Notes under the pieces: generated by a model
What the model was told of the DNA's origin: nothing
Databases searched by the model: none
The model's input: the letters and a program-made list of their open reading frames with translations, nothing else
Shown: piece by piece, positions 8,620-19,920 of the stretch
How the letters are laid out: each line of letters begins with the position of its first letter
How positions within the stretch are numbered: the first letter of the stretch is position 1
Assembly: GCF_018687595.1 (NCBI RefSeq)
Contig: NZ_CP061298.1
Span: 1,488,001-1,552,000 of the forward strand
Source: Polynucleobacter paludilacus
GTDB lineage: Bacteria > Pseudomonadota > Gammaproteobacteria > Burkholderiales > Burkholderiaceae
DNA length: 64,000 bases
Direction of reading: 5' to 3'
Position numbers and translations under genes: made by a program

Positions 8620-9065
8620 GATGCTTTCGAAGAAAATAAACGCAAAATAGCTTGGCCATTGCTAGGAGAAAAGCATTTAGCGGCAGCGGTAGCAAATGGA
8701 AGCCACTGGTAAGCAATGTGCTCTCGGGGTGAAAGCCTAATCGCAACGTCATCAGGCACCTTTAATGAGAACCAGTGTTCGGTATTTTTAATTACGCCGT
8801 CTTCGTACTTAAAGCGCCATTGTGGATAGATTTCGTATTCAATATGGTGATGCATATCTTGCAACGCGCCAGGACTTAGCTTATGGACATCGATACCTGT
8901 TTCTTCCTGCACTTCCCTGATCGCAGCTTGCCTTAAATCTTCACTAGCAAAATCAATGCTGCCTGTTACGGATTGCCAAAAGTTTTCTCGATCTGCCCGC
9001 TCAATCAATAGAACTTCCCCATTCGATTTATAGATGACCACTAAAACCGAGACGGGGATTTTCAA
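8616..9065 (-). CDS. nudB: dihydroneopterin triphosphate diphosphatase
   Basis: Nudix hydrolase of 149 residues that removes pyrophosphate from dihydroneopterin triphosphate in folate synthesis. The Nudix box is clear at about residues 35-57 (GSIDFASEDLRQAAIREVQ followed by EETGID). The opening IPVSVLVVIY is typical of NudB, and the position after aspS is the usual Burkholderiales order. The start codon is unusual: TTG at 9065, with no ATG nearby that keeps the conserved N-terminus and no Shine-Dalgarno. The stop overlaps the ABC transporter start. Confidence 0.88.
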   Translation of the reverse strand: MKIPVSVLVVIYKSNGEVLLIERADRENFWQSVTGSIDFASEDLRQAAIREVQEETGIDVHKLSPGALQDMHHHIEYEIYPQWRFKYEDGVIKNTEHWFSLKVPDDVAIRLSPREHIAYQWLPFATAAAKCFSPSNGQAILRLFSSKAS

Positions 9066-9077
9066 GATTAGACTAGC

Positions 9078-10877
9078 TTATGCAGTAGGTGCCGCTTGGC
9101 GAAGGCGGATGTGTAATTCTCGTAACTGACGCTCATCGACCGGACTAGGTGCCTGGGTCAACAAACATTGTGCCCGTTGTGTTTTAGGGAAGGCAATCAC
9201 ATCACGAATTGACTCAGCGCCAGTCATCATTGTCACAATACGGTCCAAGCCGAAAGCGATACCACCATGAGGAGGGGCGCCGTACTGTAGAGCATCTAAC
9301 AAGAATCCAAATTTAGCTTGCGCTTCCTCTGGACCGATCTTCAGAGCACGGAATACTTGGCTTTGAACCGCCTCTTGGTGAATACGCACAGAGCCGCCAC
9401 CAATCTCACTACCATTTAAGACCATGTCGTAAGCCTTTGCCAAGCACTTGCCTGGATCGGTCTCGAGATGCTGCAAGTGCTCATCTTTAGGGCTCGTGAA
9501 TGGGTGATGACAAGCAACCCAACGGGCTTCAGCGTCATCGTAATCAAACATAGGGAAGTCAACTACCCACAAAGGCTTCCAGCCTTCAGTGAATAAGCCA
9601 TGTTCTTTACCCCAAGCAGAATGACCAATCCGTAAACGTAAATTGCCGATTGCGTCATTAACCACTTTTTCTTTATCGGCTCCAAAGAAAATAATGTCGC
9701 CATCTTTTGCACCTGTACGCTTCAAGATGGCCTCGATTGCAGCATCGTGGAGATTCTTAACGATGGGAGACTGCAAGCCATTGCGGCCTTCGGCAACCGA
9801 ATTGACCTTAATCCAAGCCAAACCTTTTGCACCATATATCGATACAAATTGCGTGTAATCATCGATTTCACTACGGCTGATCTCGGCGCCTCCAGGAACA
9901 CATAATCCCACTACCCGACCGCCTGCTTGATTGGCGGCTCCAGAGAAGACCTTGAAATCGACATCTTTCATCAGATCAGTCAGCTCTGTAAATTCCATTG
10001 CAACCCGTAAGTCGGGTTTATCTGAGCCATAGCGAGCCATACCTTCTGAATACGGCATAGTTGGAAAAGGATTAGGCAACTCAACATTCATCGTTGTTTT
10101 GAAAATGTGACGAATCATATTTTCAAATAAATCCCGAATCTCGATCTCATCTAAGAATGCAGTTTCGCAATCAATCTGAGTAAATTCTGGCTGACGATCG
10201 GCACGTAAGTCTTCGTCACGGAAGCACTTGGTAATTTGGTAGTAACGATCAAAACCGGCCACCATCAATAATTGCTTAAACAATTGAGGGGACTGTGGCA
10301 AAGCAAAAAATTGTCCATCATGCACACGGGAAGGAACCAAATAATCGCGCGCACCCTCAGGGGTACTCTTGGTAAGCATCGGCGTTTCGATATCAATAAA
10401 ACCTGCAGCATCTAAATAACGGCGGCACTCCATGGCAACGTTGTAACGCAAACGCAGATTCTTTTGCATTTGTGGACGACGCAAGTCGAGAACACGATGG
10501 GTCAAGCGGGTTGTCTCGGATAAATTTTCGTCATCAATCTGGAATGGTGGCGTTACAGATGCATTGAGAATGACTAGCTTATGGCATAGAATTTCAACCT
10601 TGCCGCTGACCAAATCGGCATTCTCGGTACCAGCAGGACGCGCCCGCACTAGGCCCGTAATCTGAATACAAAACTCGTTACGCACTTGCTCGGCAAGTCC
10701 AAACATCTCGGGGCGATCAGGATCGCAAACGATCTGGACAAAACCCTCGCGATCGCGCAAGTCAATAAAAATCACGCCGCCGTGATCACGACGACGGTTA
10801 ACCCAACCAGCAAGGGTAACTTCTTTACCAATCAGTGAATCGCTTACCTGGCCACAGGTATGACTTCGCATCGACAT
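9078..10877 (-). CDS. aspS: aspartate--tRNA(Asp/Asn) ligase
   Basis: Class II aminoacyl-tRNA synthetase of 599 residues. Order of domains: N-terminal OB-fold anticodon-binding domain (residues 1-110, with [18 protein letters not shown]), catalytic core with motif 2 around [21 protein letters not shown], the GAD insertion, and C-terminal motif 3 [15 protein letters not shown]. In Burkholderiales the enzyme is often non-discriminating and also charges tRNA-Asn; which applies here cannot be read from this window. A start with AGGAAA Shine-Dalgarno is present. It sits between DUF502 and nudB on one strand. Confidence 0.98.
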   Translation of the reverse strand: MSMRSHTCGQVSDSLIGKEVTLAGWVNRRRDHGGVIFIDLRDREGFVQIVCDPDRPEMFGLAEQVRNEFCIQITGLVRARPAGTENADLVSGKVEILCHKLVILNASVTPPFQIDDENLSETTRLTHRVLDLRRPQMQKNLRLRYNVAMECRRYLDAAGFIDIETPMLTKSTPEGARDYLVPSRVHDGQFFALPQSPQLFKQLLMVAGFDRYYQITKCFRDEDLRADRQPEFTQIDCETAFLDEIEIRDLFENMIRHIFKTTMNVELPNPFPTMPYSEGMARYGSDKPDLRVAMEFTELTDLMKDVDFKVFSGAANQAGGRVVGLCVPGGAEISRSEIDDYTQFVSIYGAKGLAWIKVNSVAEGRNGLQSPIVKNLHDAAIEAILKRTGAKDGDIIFFGADKEKVVNDAIGNLRLRIGHSAWGKEHGLFTEGWKPLWVVDFPMFDYDDAEARWVACHHPFTSPKDEHLQHLETDPGKCLAKAYDMVLNGSEIGGGSVRIHQEAVQSQVFRALKIGPEEAQAKFGFLLDALQYGAPPHGGIAFGLDRIVTMMTGAESIRDVIAFPKTQRAQCLLTQAPSPVDERQLRELHIRLRQAAPTA

Positions 10878-10893
10878 AACAATTTCCTATAAA

Positions 10894-11547
10894 TCAAAGA
10901 GGTTTTGGTGACTCTAATGCAGTCTTACCAATAGAACTATTTGGCGGGACAGATCCCATTGAAACAATATGTTTCAGTGCTTCTTCAACACTCATATCTA
11001 GTGCAATCGTTTGTTCACGAGGCACGATCATGAAGAAACCTGAAGTTGGATTGGGAGTCGTAGGTAAAAAGACATTCACATAGTCTGCACCCAACTTAGT
11101 ACTAATTTCTTTCGCAGGCAACCCAGTTTGAAACGCAATTGCCCAAGAATCAGCATGGGGATATCGAATCAGCAAAGCCTTACTAAAGGCGTTGCCATTA
11201 CCAGACAATAAGGTGGTGGAAACCTGTTGAACGCTTGAATAGATAGAGCGAACGATTGGAATGCGATTAACAAATTTATCCCAAATTCTCATCCACCACT
11301 GTCCAGCAAAATGAATTGCCAACAAACCCGTAAAGATGACTACCAGAATGACGATCAGAATTCCGACCCCCGGAAGGTTACGGAAATGCTGTAAATCGGA
11401 TGAAAATTGCTCTGGGAAAACCGCAATAATGGCGCTCATGACGGAACCAAAAACACCGTCAAGTAAGCCTAAGCCCCACGTGATCACCCAAATGGTGACA
11501 GCCATGGGAGCCCAAACGAGAATTCCAGCGATAAAGTATTTTTTCAT
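10894..11547 (-). CDS. DUF502 family membrane protein
   Basis: A 217-residue protein of unknown function found next to aspS and ubiB in many Burkholderiales. Two membrane segments are visible at about residues 5-27 and 55-80, followed by a soluble domain containing the family stretches IPIVRSIYSSVQQV and FLPTTPNPTSGFFMIVP. A TAAAAT hexamer about 20 bases before the ATG is a fair -10. Sixteen bases separate it from aspS. I do not know its role; the neighbourhood suggests housekeeping rather than accessory function. Confidence 0.85.
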   Translation of the reverse strand: MKKYFIAGILVWAPMAVTIWVITWGLGLLDGVFGSVMSAIIAVFPEQFSSDLQHFRNLPGVGILIVILVVIFTGLLAIHFAGQWWMRIWDKFVNRIPIVRSIYSSVQQVSTTLLSGNGNAFSKALLIRYPHADSWAIAFQTGLPAKEISTKLGADYVNVFLPTTPNPTSGFFMIVPREQTIALDMSVEEALKHIVSMGSVPPNSSIGKTALESPKPL

Positions 11548-11600
11548 GTTTTTTGCCTAACCACGCATTTTAACGGGTTAGAGGGCCCTAAGGCGAGAGC

Positions 11601-13181
11601 CTAGTAAATACCGAGGCTAATTAAGAGGATCCCAGCTAAAAAGCCGCCCGCAAAGAGGAGGGAGCCCACAATTAGACGATGGGTCCGGCGCTCTTCCATT
11701 AGCACTGCCCTTAAAACCTCCAACTCCCCGTTTTGCTCTTGATGTTGACTTTGGGCCAGGCTATCCGCAATCAATCTAGGAAGGGTAGGCAGAATTTTTG
11801 CCCAGGCAGGTGCCTCAGCCTTGAGGCCATCAATAAAGCCTCTCCATCCCAGCTGCTTATCAACCCACTTTTCTAAAATCGGCTTGGCTGTTTTCCACAA
11901 ATCCAAATCAGGATCGAGTTCGCGAGCTAGCCCTTCTACGTTTAATAACGTTTTTTGTAAAAGCGTTAACTGGGGCTGAATCTCCACCTTAAAGCGGCGC
12001 GAGGTTTGGAATAAACGCATCAACACAATCCCCAAAGAAATCTCTTTTAAGGGTCGATCAAAGTAAGGCTCGCAAACTGAACGTACTGCCCCCTCTAATT
12101 CCTCGACTCTGGTATTCGCCGGAACCCAACCAGACTCGATATGTAGCTCAGCCACTCTTCGGTAATCGCGATTAAAGAAAGCTAAGAAGTTTTGAGCCAA
12201 ATAATTTTTATCGATTTCACTTAGCGTACCGACAATACCGAAGTCAAAAGAAATAAAGCGGCCAAATGTTTCAGGCTCCAGGCTGATGGAAATATTTCCA
12301 GGATGCATGTCTGCATGAAAGAAGCCGTACTCAAATACTTGAGTAAAAAAGATCTCAACGCCATCAGCAGCAAGTTTCTTAAAGTCCACTCCTGCTGCGC
12401 GTAACTCTGCAGTACGGCCAATGGAGATGCCATCCATTCTTTCCATGACGATGACATTAGTTCTGCATAGATCCCAATACATTTCAGGGATCATGAGTTT
12501 CTTGGAATCAATAAAGTAGCGACGAAGTTGACTCGCGTTAGCAGCTTCGCGCATCAAATCAAGCTCATCATGCAAATAAATATCAAACTCAGCCACAACT
12601 TCACGCGGCTTTAAGCGCCGACCATCTTCTGATGTTTTCTCGATGATTTTGGCCAGGTCTCTCATCAACGCCAAGTCACCCTCGATCACCGGCAGAATGC
12701 CTGGGCGAAGTACCTTGACGGCCACCGACCGGCCCTGCCACTCTGGATGCTTATCCGTTCCACGCAATACCCCGAAGTGCACCTGAGCCACTGAGGCACT
12801 GGCTATAGGGGTGGCATCAAAACTTTCAAAGACCGTTTCAATAGGCGCCCCCAATGCCGCTTCAATCAAATTCCGTGACTCAGCATTTGAAAATGGTGGC
12901 ACCTGATCTTGCAGCTTAGCTAACTCATTAGCAATATCCTCAGGTAAGAGATCTCGACGCGTAGAGAGAACTTGACCAAACTTCACAAAAATTGGACCCA
13001 GCTCTTCTAGCGTTAAGCGAATCCGTTCGCCTCTTGGCAAGTTAGCGCTCGGAGAAATCCAACACAGAATAGACAAAAGACCGCGGCGTAATCCAGGCCT
13101 GAGATTGTCCCGCAATAATGGGAGCAAACCATAACGCCAAGCGGTGAAGAAAATAAAAAAGAGGCGGCTGATTCTGCGCAT
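11601..13181 (-). CDS. ubiB: ubiquinone biosynthesis protein UbiB, ADCK-type atypical kinase
   Basis: Membrane-anchored member of the ABC1/ADCK family needed for ubiquinone synthesis, thought to act as an ATPase on the Ubi complex rather than as a hydroxylase. The 526-residue protein carries the family signature [14 protein letters not shown] near residue 66, the alanine-rich loop [10 protein letters not shown], kinase-like HADMHPGNI and FDFGIVG motifs near 290-315, and a hydrophobic C-terminal tail of about two membrane helices. It follows ubiJ by two bases, so the pair is co-translated. Confidence 0.95.
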   Translation of the reverse strand: MRRISRLFFIFFTAWRYGLLPLLRDNLRPGLRRGLLSILCWISPSANLPRGERIRLTLEELGPIFVKFGQVLSTRRDLLPEDIANELAKLQDQVPPFSNAESRNLIEAALGAPIETVFESFDATPIASASVAQVHFGVLRGTDKHPEWQGRSVAVKVLRPGILPVIEGDLALMRDLAKIIEKTSEDGRRLKPREVVAEFDIYLHDELDLMREAANASQLRRYFIDSKKLMIPEMYWDLCRTNVIVMERMDGISIGRTAELRAAGVDFKKLAADGVEIFFTQVFEYGFFHADMHPGNISISLEPETFGRFISFDFGIVGTLSEIDKNYLAQNFLAFFNRDYRRVAELHIESGWVPANTRVEELEGAVRSVCEPYFDRPLKEISLGIVLMRLFQTSRRFKVEIQPQLTLLQKTLLNVEGLARELDPDLDLWKTAKPILEKWVDKQLGWRGFIDGLKAEAPAWAKILPTLPRLIADSLAQSQHQEQNGELEVLRAVLMEERRTHRLIVGSLLFAGGFLAGILLISLGIY

Positions 13182-13183
13182 AA

Positions 13184-13804
13184 TTATGTTGTTTTTTTCT
13201 CAAGTAGAGCAATGCGTTTTTCAATTCGATCTACCGAGTCACGCAGCTCATTTAATTCATGCTTACGAGCAATGAAATCGCGTTTATTCAGAAGTATTTT
13301 TCTTTCCTCACTGACATACTCCACCACATTTTGTAGAAAGTCTTTTGAAGCAGCTTGACCAGCCTTTGCAATGGACTTAGCTTGTCGTACTGCAAAATGC
13401 GCTGGGGCATCACCAATGAATTTCGCCAAGTCTTCTTCATACTCCCAGCGAACCTGAGAAACCAGTCGCCCAATCAATTGGGCCAGATCAGCATCGCCAC
13501 TGAGTTTGACTGCTTTAAAAGCTTGATCACGCAAATTTCCAGGGCTCGCAAGCAAATCAGACAGCGCCTTGGCTGAGACCTCTAAAACTAAAGATGCTTT
13601 ATCAACAGTACTTAGCGCTGAGAGATTTCCCTCTGGAGTGATCTCTACAACCATCATCCCCATCGGCAGGTTTAAGCAAATACTCTTACCTGCATGAAGA
13701 TTCAGTTCTGCCCTTGCCCATGGCTCACTGGCCAATACATGATTTACCCCGCGACATAGCGCGCCGGCAGCAAGGTGATGGGTTGTGGAAGTCAGGCTAT
13801 TCAT
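13184..13804 (-). CDS. ubiJ: ubiquinone biosynthesis accessory factor UbiJ (SCP2 domain)
   Basis: Lipid-binding accessory protein proposed to hold ubiquinone intermediates in the Ubi complex. The 206-residue protein has an N-terminal SCP2/sterol-carrier-like region (residues about 15-110) and a C-terminal coiled coil ending in [14 protein letters not shown], the same layout as E. coli UbiJ. The ubiE ... ubiJ-ubiB context supports the name. Oddly, the ATG lies only six bases after the T run of the upstream gene's terminator and has no Shine-Dalgarno, so how it is transcribed is unclear. Confidence 0.85.
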   Translation of the reverse strand: MNSLTSTTHHLAAGALCRGVNHVLASEPWARAELNLHAGKSICLNLPMGMMVVEITPEGNLSALSTVDKASLVLEVSAKALSDLLASPGNLRDQAFKAVKLSGDADLAQLIGRLVSQVRWEYEEDLAKFIGDAPAHFAVRQAKSIAKAGQAASKDFLQNVVEYVSEERKILLNKRDFIARKHELNELRDSVDRIEKRIALLEKKTT

Positions 13805-13810
13805 GGGTGC

Positions 13811-13835
13811 AAAAAACCCGCACGAATGCGGGTTT
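13811..13835 (-). terminator. Rho-independent terminator after the Tim44-like gene
   Basis: On the minus strand AAACCCGCA, a TTCG tetraloop and TGCGGGTTT make a perfect 9-bp stem, with T residues continuing to six bases before the ubiJ ATG. It ends the Tim44-like gene 20 bases after its stop. Confidence 0.88.
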
Positions 13836-13855
13836 CCTTAGGAAAGTACCTAAGC

Positions 13856-14743
13856 TTAAACCAACTGCTGAATACCCGCTAGTACCCAACCTCCAGGGCC
13901 ATTTACCGGCTTACTCAGGTTCCAGATTTCTGAAAAGTTACTTGCCGGAGCAGAAACTTGCTCACGAATCATGCCCGTAAACTGAACGCTACAGTAATAA
14001 TTGGTATCCGCCGTTTCAATTCCCAGCAAACTTGCCTGCATGCTGACCACTTCAGTCTGGTTGGAAGCATCAAATCTGCCTGCCAAATCTTGCTGAATAG
14101 TGGTGAACATCTCGGGAGTGGTGTATTCCTTTAGTGAAACTAAATCTCCCTGATCCCACGCTTTTTGAAGACGAACAAAGAATTGTTTGGCGTTCTCTAA
14201 AAAAGAATACTCATCAAAACCAGGGGGCATGGTTGATTGAAAAGTTTCAGCAACTGGAGCAACACTACTAAAGCCATTATTGACGGGCTGAAAAGCCGGC
14301 TCTTGTTTAGCAAGAGGGTCACTACTCCGCTGCGCACCTTGAGCACCTGAAAGAGATGGCAATAAACGTCGGATCACAAACATAATGGCAAAGCCAACTA
14401 GCAGCGCAATGAGCAAACCAGAAAACATGGACGCCATACCTTCACCCAAACCGAAGTGGGAAAAGAGATAAGCAATGCCCAAGCCTGCCGCTAAGCCGCC
14501 CAACATGCCACCCATTCCTCCAAAACGACTTGGGGCCGCTGGTTGCGCTGGGGCTGCTGCTGGAGTTGCAGGCTGTGCTTGCTGTGCAGGCCTTTGTGGT
14601 GGAGTAGCTTGTCTTTGGATTGGTGCACTAGGAGCGCGACCAAAACTTCTGCCGCCGCCCAGACGAACTGCATTAGCATCGCCCACTACTGCACATAACA
14701 AAGTACAGCTTAAGAGTACTGCTTTAAAAAAGCGCTTATTCAT
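13856..14743 (-). CDS. Tim44-like domain protein
   Basis: Membrane protein of 295 residues, widespread in Burkholderiales and of unknown function. It starts with a signal-like hydrophobic segment (residues about 7-25), then a low-complexity proline/alanine/glutamine linker (about 40-75). A glycine-rich patch and a hydrophobic pair of helices (about 78-125) follow, and then a C-terminal Tim44-like domain (about 180-295) of the fold also seen in mitochondrial TIM44 and ribosomal L45. An AAGGGG Shine-Dalgarno precedes the ATG and a strong terminator follows. A link to ubiquinone synthesis is only suggested by the ubiE and ubiJ neighbours. Confidence 0.85.
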   Translation of the reverse strand: MNKRFFKAVLLSCTLLCAVVGDANAVRLGGGRSFGRAPSAPIQRQATPPQRPAQQAQPATPAAAPAQPAAPSRFGGMGGMLGGLAAGLGIAYLFSHFGLGEGMASMFSGLLIALLVGFAIMFVIRRLLPSLSGAQGAQRSSDPLAKQEPAFQPVNNGFSSVAPVAETFQSTMPPGFDEYSFLENAKQFFVRLQKAWDQGDLVSLKEYTTPEMFTTIQQDLAGRFDASNQTEVVSMQASLLGIETADTNYYCSVQFTGMIREQVSAPASNFSEIWNLSKPVNGPGGWVLAGIQQLV

Positions 14744-14793
14744 GCTACCCCTTCAATAATCATGTAATACATAGACTACCATCGCATTGAATT

Positions 14794-15537
14794 TTAATAT
14801 TTCATGCCGATATGGAGAGCCACAATACCCCCTGTCATGCGATGGGTATCAACTTCATCAAAGCCTACTGCCAACATCATTTCTTTGAGTGTCTCCGCAT
14901 CTGGATGCATCCGGATGGATTCAGCCAAGTAACGATAACTCTCAGCATCTTGCGCAATCTTTTCGCCTAACCAAGGCAGAACTTTAAAAGAGTAAGCGTC
15001 ATAAATGGGTTTCAAGAACTCATCGGGCTTAGAAAACTCCAAGACCAGTACGCGGCTACCAGGCTTAATGACTCGCAACATCTCTGCTAGGGCTACTTCT
15101 TTATGCGTCATATTGCGCAGGCCAAATGCGACGGTCACGACGTCAAAATAATTTGCAGGAAAGGGAATCTTTTCAGCATCAAACTGAACACAGGGTAAAG
15201 CTAGGCCATCATCTAGCAAGCGATCCCGGCCGACGCCTAACATGGAGGCATTAATGTCGCTCAACCAAACTTGAGCATCTGCATTAGTACCGTACTGGGC
15301 TGCTTGCGCAAACGCTTTTGCTAAGTCGCCAGTACCACCAGCAATGTCTAAGACTTTTTGGCCAGGGCGGACTTGCGCACGGGCAATCGTAACTTTCTTC
15401 CACAGACGATGCAAACCAAAAGACATCAGGTCATTCATCACGTCATATTTACTGGCCACCGAATGAAATACTTCAGCCACCTTACCGGCCTTCTCTACTT
15501 CGTCAACACTCTGATAACCAAAATGGGTTTTACTCAT
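14794..15537 (-). CDS. ubiE: bifunctional demethylmenaquinone/2-methoxy-6-polyprenyl-1,4-benzoquinol C-methyltransferase
   Basis: SAM-dependent C-methyltransferase of ubiquinone (and menaquinone where present) synthesis. The 247-residue protein has the UbiE opening [27 protein letters not shown], the SAM-binding motif [15 protein letters not shown] near residue 64, the conserved FGLRNMT block and the C-terminal [12 protein letters not shown]. An AGAGAG Shine-Dalgarno precedes the ATG. It lies downstream of the DUF971 gene with a 17-base gap and probably shares its transcript. Confidence 0.97.
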   Translation of the reverse strand: MSKTHFGYQSVDEVEKAGKVAEVFHSVASKYDVMNDLMSFGLHRLWKKVTIARAQVRPGQKVLDIAGGTGDLAKAFAQAAQYGTNADAQVWLSDINASMLGVGRDRLLDDGLALPCVQFDAEKIPFPANYFDVVTVAFGLRNMTHKEVALAEMLRVIKPGSRVLVLEFSKPDEFLKPIYDAYSFKVLPWLGEKIAQDAESYRYLAESIRMHPDAETLKEMMLAVGFDEVDTHRMTGGIVALHIGMKY

Positions 15538-15554
15538 ACTGACTCTCTAGATAG

Positions 15555-15950
15555 TTAATGACTGCCACAGGAATGGGTATCTTTACCCGAGCTCATTACC
15601 GCATCTCGCTCAACTCCGTGAACCTCGAGCTTCTTCAAATATTCCACCCATAAGCTTTCTTGATTCTCAGCCAAATGAAGCAAATATTCCCAGGTAAATA
15701 AACCAGAATCATGTCCATCAGAAAAGGTAGGCTTGATCGCATAATGACCAACAGGTTCAATTTGTATGATCACCACTTCGCGCTTCCCGGTTTGCAAAGT
15801 TTCTTGACCAGGACCATGTCCCTGTACTTCAGCCGAGGGTGAATGCACTCTCAAAAACTCAAAAGGCAAACGAAAGCTTCTGCCATCCTCATAACTCAAC
15901 TCCAAGACTTTGGATTGCTGATGAGAAACGATTTGATTGGGAATAATCAA
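15555..15950 (-). CDS. DUF971 protein (gamma-butyrobetaine hydroxylase-like N-terminal domain)
   Basis: Small protein of 131 residues made of a single DUF971 domain, the fold found at the N-terminus of gamma-butyrobetaine hydroxylase and in some iron-sulfur assembly proteins. Motifs include [26 protein letters not shown] and [15 protein letters not shown]. The C-terminus ends in a Cys/His tail HSCGSH, possibly metal binding. Its start overlaps the stop of the 1279-residue oxidoreductase by four bases, so the two are translationally coupled, and ubiE follows. Function unknown. Confidence 0.85.
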   Translation of the reverse strand: MIIPNQIVSHQQSKVLELSYEDGRSFRLPFEFLRVHSPSAEVQGHGPGQETLQTGKREVVIIQIEPVGHYAIKPTFSDGHDSGLFTWEYLLHLAENQESLWVEYLKKLEVHGVERDAVMSSGKDTHSCGSH

Positions 15951-18900
15951 ACCAGCACCCTCTCAATACCGCCCTGGTTCGCTTTTGCCACATATTCTTG
16001 CATCCAGTCATCGCCCAAGATTTTCTGAGCCATCTCAACCACGATGTAATCAGCCGTAGTACCGCTATCAGCGTCAAAACGGGTCAGGCCTTGCAAGCAA
16101 GATGGGCAGCTCGTCAGCACCTTCACATCAACTGCTGGATCATCCTTGCGAAGTGCATTGGCACCTTTTTCCATTTCAATTTCTTTACGGAAGCGAACTT
16201 GAGTTGAGATGTCAGGTCGAGTAATTGCCAAGGTTCCAGACTCACCACAGCAGCGATCATTTTTAGGAATCGCTTTACCGTTTTCTTGCTGAATCAATTC
16301 ATTCACAGTCTTCAGTGGATCTTGCAACTTCATCGGCGAATGGCAAGGATCGTGATACATATATTTGACACCCGTCACGCCAGAGAGCTTCACACCTTTC
16401 TCGAGCAAATACTCATGAATGTCAATAATTCGACAGCCGGGGAAGATTTGTTCAAACTGATAACCTGCCAATTGATCGTAGCAAGTACCGCAAGACACTA
16501 CAACAGTTTTGATGTCTAAATAGTTGAGCGTATTGGCAACACGGTGAAAGAGTACTCGATTGTCGGTAATCATTTTGTCGGCTTTATCAAAGTCGCCATT
16601 ACCGCGCTGAGGGTAACCACAGCAGAGATAGCCTGGAGGTAAAACGGTTTGCACCCCGACATTCCAAAGCATTGCCTGAGTGGCCAAGCCTACTTGAGAA
16701 AACAAGCGCTCCGAACCGCAGCCTGGGAAATAAAATACAGCCTCAGTATCAGCAGAAGTGGTTTTTGGATCTCGGATAATGGGTACATAGTTGGCATCTT
16801 CAATGTCAAGCAAAGCACGGGCGGTCTTCTTAGGTAAATTCCCAGGCATTTTCTTATTCACAAAGAAAATCACCTGCTCTTTAACGCTCAGCTTACCAAC
16901 CGTTGCAGGTGGGTGAGCTGTTTGCTTGCGAGCCAGCCTACTAAATAAATCATTACCAAGTCGCTGAGCTTTATAGCCCCAACCAATCATCGTCTTCCGT
17001 ACGAGATTAATGGTGTCAGGACTGGTTGCATTCAAGAACAGCATCGATGCTGCAGTACCTGGGTTAAAGCGTTGCTGCCCCATCTTGCGCAACAAATTGC
17101 GCATATTCATCGTGACATCGCCAAAGTCAATTTTGACTGGACAAGGCGTTAAGCACTTATGACACACTGTGCAATGGGCTGCCACATCATCAAACATCTC
17201 CCAATGCTTAATAGAGACACCGCGACGCGTTTGCTCTTCATACAGAAAAGCTTCAATTAATAAGGAGGTTGCCAAAATCTTGTCGCGCGGACTGTAGAGC
17301 AAATTAGCGCGAGGAACATGGGTTGAGCAGACCGGCTTACATTTGCCACATCGCAAGCAATCTTTGATGCTATCGGCAATTGCACCAATATCACTTTGCT
17401 GCATGATGATGGACTCATGGCCCATTAGTCCAAAGCTTGGGGTGTATGCCATACCAAGATCAGCATGTGGCATCAATTTGCCTTTATTGAATCGACCCTC
17501 TGGATCAACCCGATTTTTATAGGCGCGGAAATCTTTTAACTCGGCTTCAGTTAAATACTCTAATTTTGTAATGCCAATGCCGTGCTCACCAGAGATGACG
17601 CCATCGAGCGAGCGAGCCAATTTCATGATGCGATCGACTGCATGATGTGCATCTTGCAACATCTCGTAGTCATCTGAGTTCACTGGCAAATTGGTATGGA
17701 CATTGCCATCACCTGCATGCATATGCAAGGCGACAAATACCCGCTTACGCAAAATCTGCTTATGGATTGCTTCTAGTTCATTCAAGATGGGTTCAAAAGC
17801 TAAACCACCAAACATGATCCTCAACTCAGCGCGAATCTCAGTTTTCCAAGATGCCCGCAAACTGTAGTCTTGCAGCTGTGGAAAGTAAGTGTCCATCTTA
17901 GTGAGCCACTCGGACCAGCGTGCACGCACTCCCGCAATCAGATCAAGAGCCTGCTGAACTCGATCACCTAAGATTTCTGCACTAGGAATTTCATCATCTT
18001 CAGTAGATTTTCCGAGTGGAAGAGCACTTTTTCTTAAGAAGTGCTCTAAACCATCTAAGACCTGCAACTTATTTTTTAAGGACAACTCAATATTGATACG
18101 CTCAATACCATCGGTGTACTCACCCATGCGCGGCAAGGGAATCACTACATCCTCATTAATCTTGAACGCATTGGTATGGCGTGCGATTGCTGCAGTACGA
18201 GCTCGGTCCAACCAGAACTTCTTCCGAGCCTCAGGACTCACAGCGACAAAACCCTCGCCGACTCGAAGATTAGCCATGCGCACGACTTCACTAGTGGCCG
18301 CCGCTACTGCCTCTTCATCGTCACCAGCAATATCGCCCAGTAAAACCATTTTAGGAAGACTATTACGCTTGGATTTGGTGGAATAACCAACAGCTTTCAA
18401 GTAGCGATCATCTAAATGCTCAAGACCTGCCAAGATCGGTCCACCCTGCTTACTCAAACCATCTAAGTAGGCTTTGATTTCGACAATGCTTGGGATCGCT
18501 TCACGTGCTTGACCAAAGAACTCTAAGCAAACGGTACGCATATATTTCGGCATGCGATGCAAGATCCAAGTTGCACTTGTGATCAAACCATCACAGCCTT
18601 CTTTTTGAACGCCAGGCAATCCTGATAAAAACTTATCAGTCACATCCTTGCCTAAACCTTCTTTACGGAAACGCTTACCCTCAGACTCAATGATTTCAGT
18701 TTTGAGAACACGTTTCCCAGGCTCACTCAAACCATCAGACCAGGTCAACTGAAAGCGCACTAGGGGAGCATCATGAATCTTGCCGAGGTTGTGATCTAAA
18801 CGTTCTATGTCCAGCCAATTACCTTCTGGATCAACCATGCGCCAGCTGGCTAAATTATCTAAAGCAGTACCCCAGAGGACGGCTTTCTTACCGCCTGCAT

Positions 18901-19786
18901 TCATCGCAATGTTCCCGCCGATGCAACTCGCATCAGCGGAAGTAGGATCTACCGCAAAAACTAAACCGGCGTGTTCTGCTGCATCCGCAACGCGGCGTGT
19001 CACTACGCCAGCGCCAGTAAATATCGTTGGAACTTCTTGTGAGACGCCCGGTAAATGTTTGCCCTTAACGCCATCAATCTGTTCAAGCTTTTCAGTGTTG
19101 ATAACTGCAGACAAGGCATACAGCGGAATTGCGCCGCCGGTATAACCAGTACCACCGCCTCGAGGAATCATCGTGAGACCTAGCTCAATACATCCTTTGA
19201 CAAGGCCTGGAATTTCAGATTCATAGTCAGGCTTCAACACTACCAGCGGAAACTCAACACGCCAATCGGTAGCATCTGTAACGTGAGCCGCACGAGAAAC
19301 ACCATCAAAGCAAATATTGTCGGAAGCGGTAAAGCGGCCCAGTACTTTGCGCGCCTGTTTACGAATCCGCTCGACCTCTTTAAAGCCATTTTCAAAATTC
19401 TCAACGGCACGATGTGCGGCATTTAACAGGAGTTGCACTTGTGGGGCAGACTCTCCGCTAGCGCGTTTTTTGACCTCGCCAAGGCGATGCCACAGCGCAT
19501 CAGTCAGCATCTGGCGACGATTCGCGTTATCTAATAAGTCATCCTGCAGGAAGGGGTTGCGCTGCACCACCCAAATGTCCCCCAGAACCTCAAACAACAT
19601 CCGTGCAGAACGGCCTGTTTTTCTAACGCCGCGGAGCTCATTCAGGGTCTGCCAAGACTCCTCACCCAGAATTCGGATGACGATTTCCCGGTCAGAAAAA
19701 GAAGTGTAGTTGTAAGGTATTTCCCGCAGACGGGGTGAGCCCTCGTCGGCTTCAAATAACTGATTTAATGCTAGTGGAGCATTCAT
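15947..19786 (-). CDS. FAD-linked oxidase fused to iron-sulfur and CCG domains (DUF3683 family)
   Basis: A 1279-residue fusion resembling D-lactate/glycolate dehydrogenases. Order: an N-terminal DUF3683 region (about 1-150), an FAD-binding PCMH domain (about 160-390, with [15 protein letters not shown]), and an FAD-oxidase C-terminal domain (to about 770, with [14 protein letters not shown] and [13 protein letters not shown]). Two ferredoxin-like cysteine clusters ([11 protein letters not shown] and [12 protein letters not shown], near 820-890) and two CCG domains ([12 protein letters not shown] and CCGESGTLA) complete it. The likely activity is oxidation of a 2-hydroxy acid feeding electrons to the quinone pool; the substrate is not known. 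It is divergent from ilvA and heads the DUF971-ubiE run. Confidence 0.9.
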   Translation of the reverse strand: MNAPLALNQLFEADEGSPRLREIPYNYTSFSDREIVIRILGEESWQTLNELRGVRKTGRSARMLFEVLGDIWVVQRNPFLQDDLLDNANRRQMLTDALWHRLGEVKKRASGESAPQVQLLLNAAHRAVENFENGFKEVERIRKQARKVLGRFTASDNICFDGVSRAAHVTDATDWRVEFPLVVLKPDYESEIPGLVKGCIELGLTMIPRGGGTGYTGGAIPLYALSAVINTEKLEQIDGVKGKHLPGVSQEVPTIFTGAGVVTRRVADAAEHAGLVFAVDPTSADASCIGGNIAMNAGGKKAVLWGTALDNLASWRMVDPEGNWLDIERLDHNLGKIHDAPLVRFQLTWSDGLSEPGKRVLKTEIIESEGKRFRKEGLGKDVTDKFLSGLPGVQKEGCDGLITSATWILHRMPKYMRTVCLEFFGQAREAIPSIVEIKAYLDGLSKQGGPILAGLEHLDDRYLKAVGYSTKSKRNSLPKMVLLGDIAGDDEEAVAAATSEVVRMANLRVGEGFVAVSPEARKKFWLDRARTAAIARHTNAFKINEDVVIPLPRMGEYTDGIERINIELSLKNKLQVLDGLEHFLRKSALPLGKSTEDDEIPSAEILGDRVQQALDLIAGVRARWSEWLTKMDTYFPQLQDYSLRASWKTEIRAELRIMFGGLAFEPILNELEAIHKQILRKRVFVALHMHAGDGNVHTNLPVNSDDYEMLQDAHHAVDRIMKLARSLDGVISGEHGIGITKLEYLTEAELKDFRAYKNRVDPEGRFNKGKLMPHADLGMAYTPSFGLMGHESIIMQQSDIGAIADSIKDCLRCGKCKPVCSTHVPRANLLYSPRDKILATSLLIEAFLYEEQTRRGVSIKHWEMFDDVAAHCTVCHKCLTPCPVKIDFGDVTMNMRNLLRKMGQQRFNPGTAASMLFLNATSPDTINLVRKTMIGWGYKAQRLGNDLFSRLARKQTAHPPATVGKLSVKEQVIFFVNKKMPGNLPKKTARALLDIEDANYVPIIRDPKTTSADTEAVFYFPGCGSERLFSQVGLATQAMLWNVGVQTVLPPGYLCCGYPQRGNGDFDKADKMITDNRVLFHRVANTLNYLDIKTVVVSCGTCYDQLAGYQFEQIFPGCRIIDIHEYLLEKGVKLSGVTGVKYMYHDPCHSPMKLQDPLKTVNELIQQENGKAIPKNDRCCGESGTLAITRPDISTQVRFRKEIEMEKGANALRKDDPAVDVKVLTSCPSCLQGLTRFDADSGTTADYIVVEMAQKILGDDWMQEYVAKANQGGIERVLV

Positions 19787-19908
19787 GGTGTGATATTCGT
19801 TAAAGAAGCATTTTAATAGAGCATCCCCGATATTGGCAGGAAACCTAAAAAGATGTTGAGGAAGTCTATAAACCCCAGCAAAACTAAGGGCTTAGAACCC
19901 AACCGTGG

Positions 19909-19914
19909 TACGCT
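19909..19914 (+). promoter_or_regulatory. -10 of ilvA (leaderless)
   Basis: TACGCT ends six bases before the ilvA ATG, which has no Shine-Dalgarno, so transcription is predicted to start on the A of ATG. The upstream -35 region is weak. Confidence 0.45.
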
Positions 19915-19920
19915 CATTGG

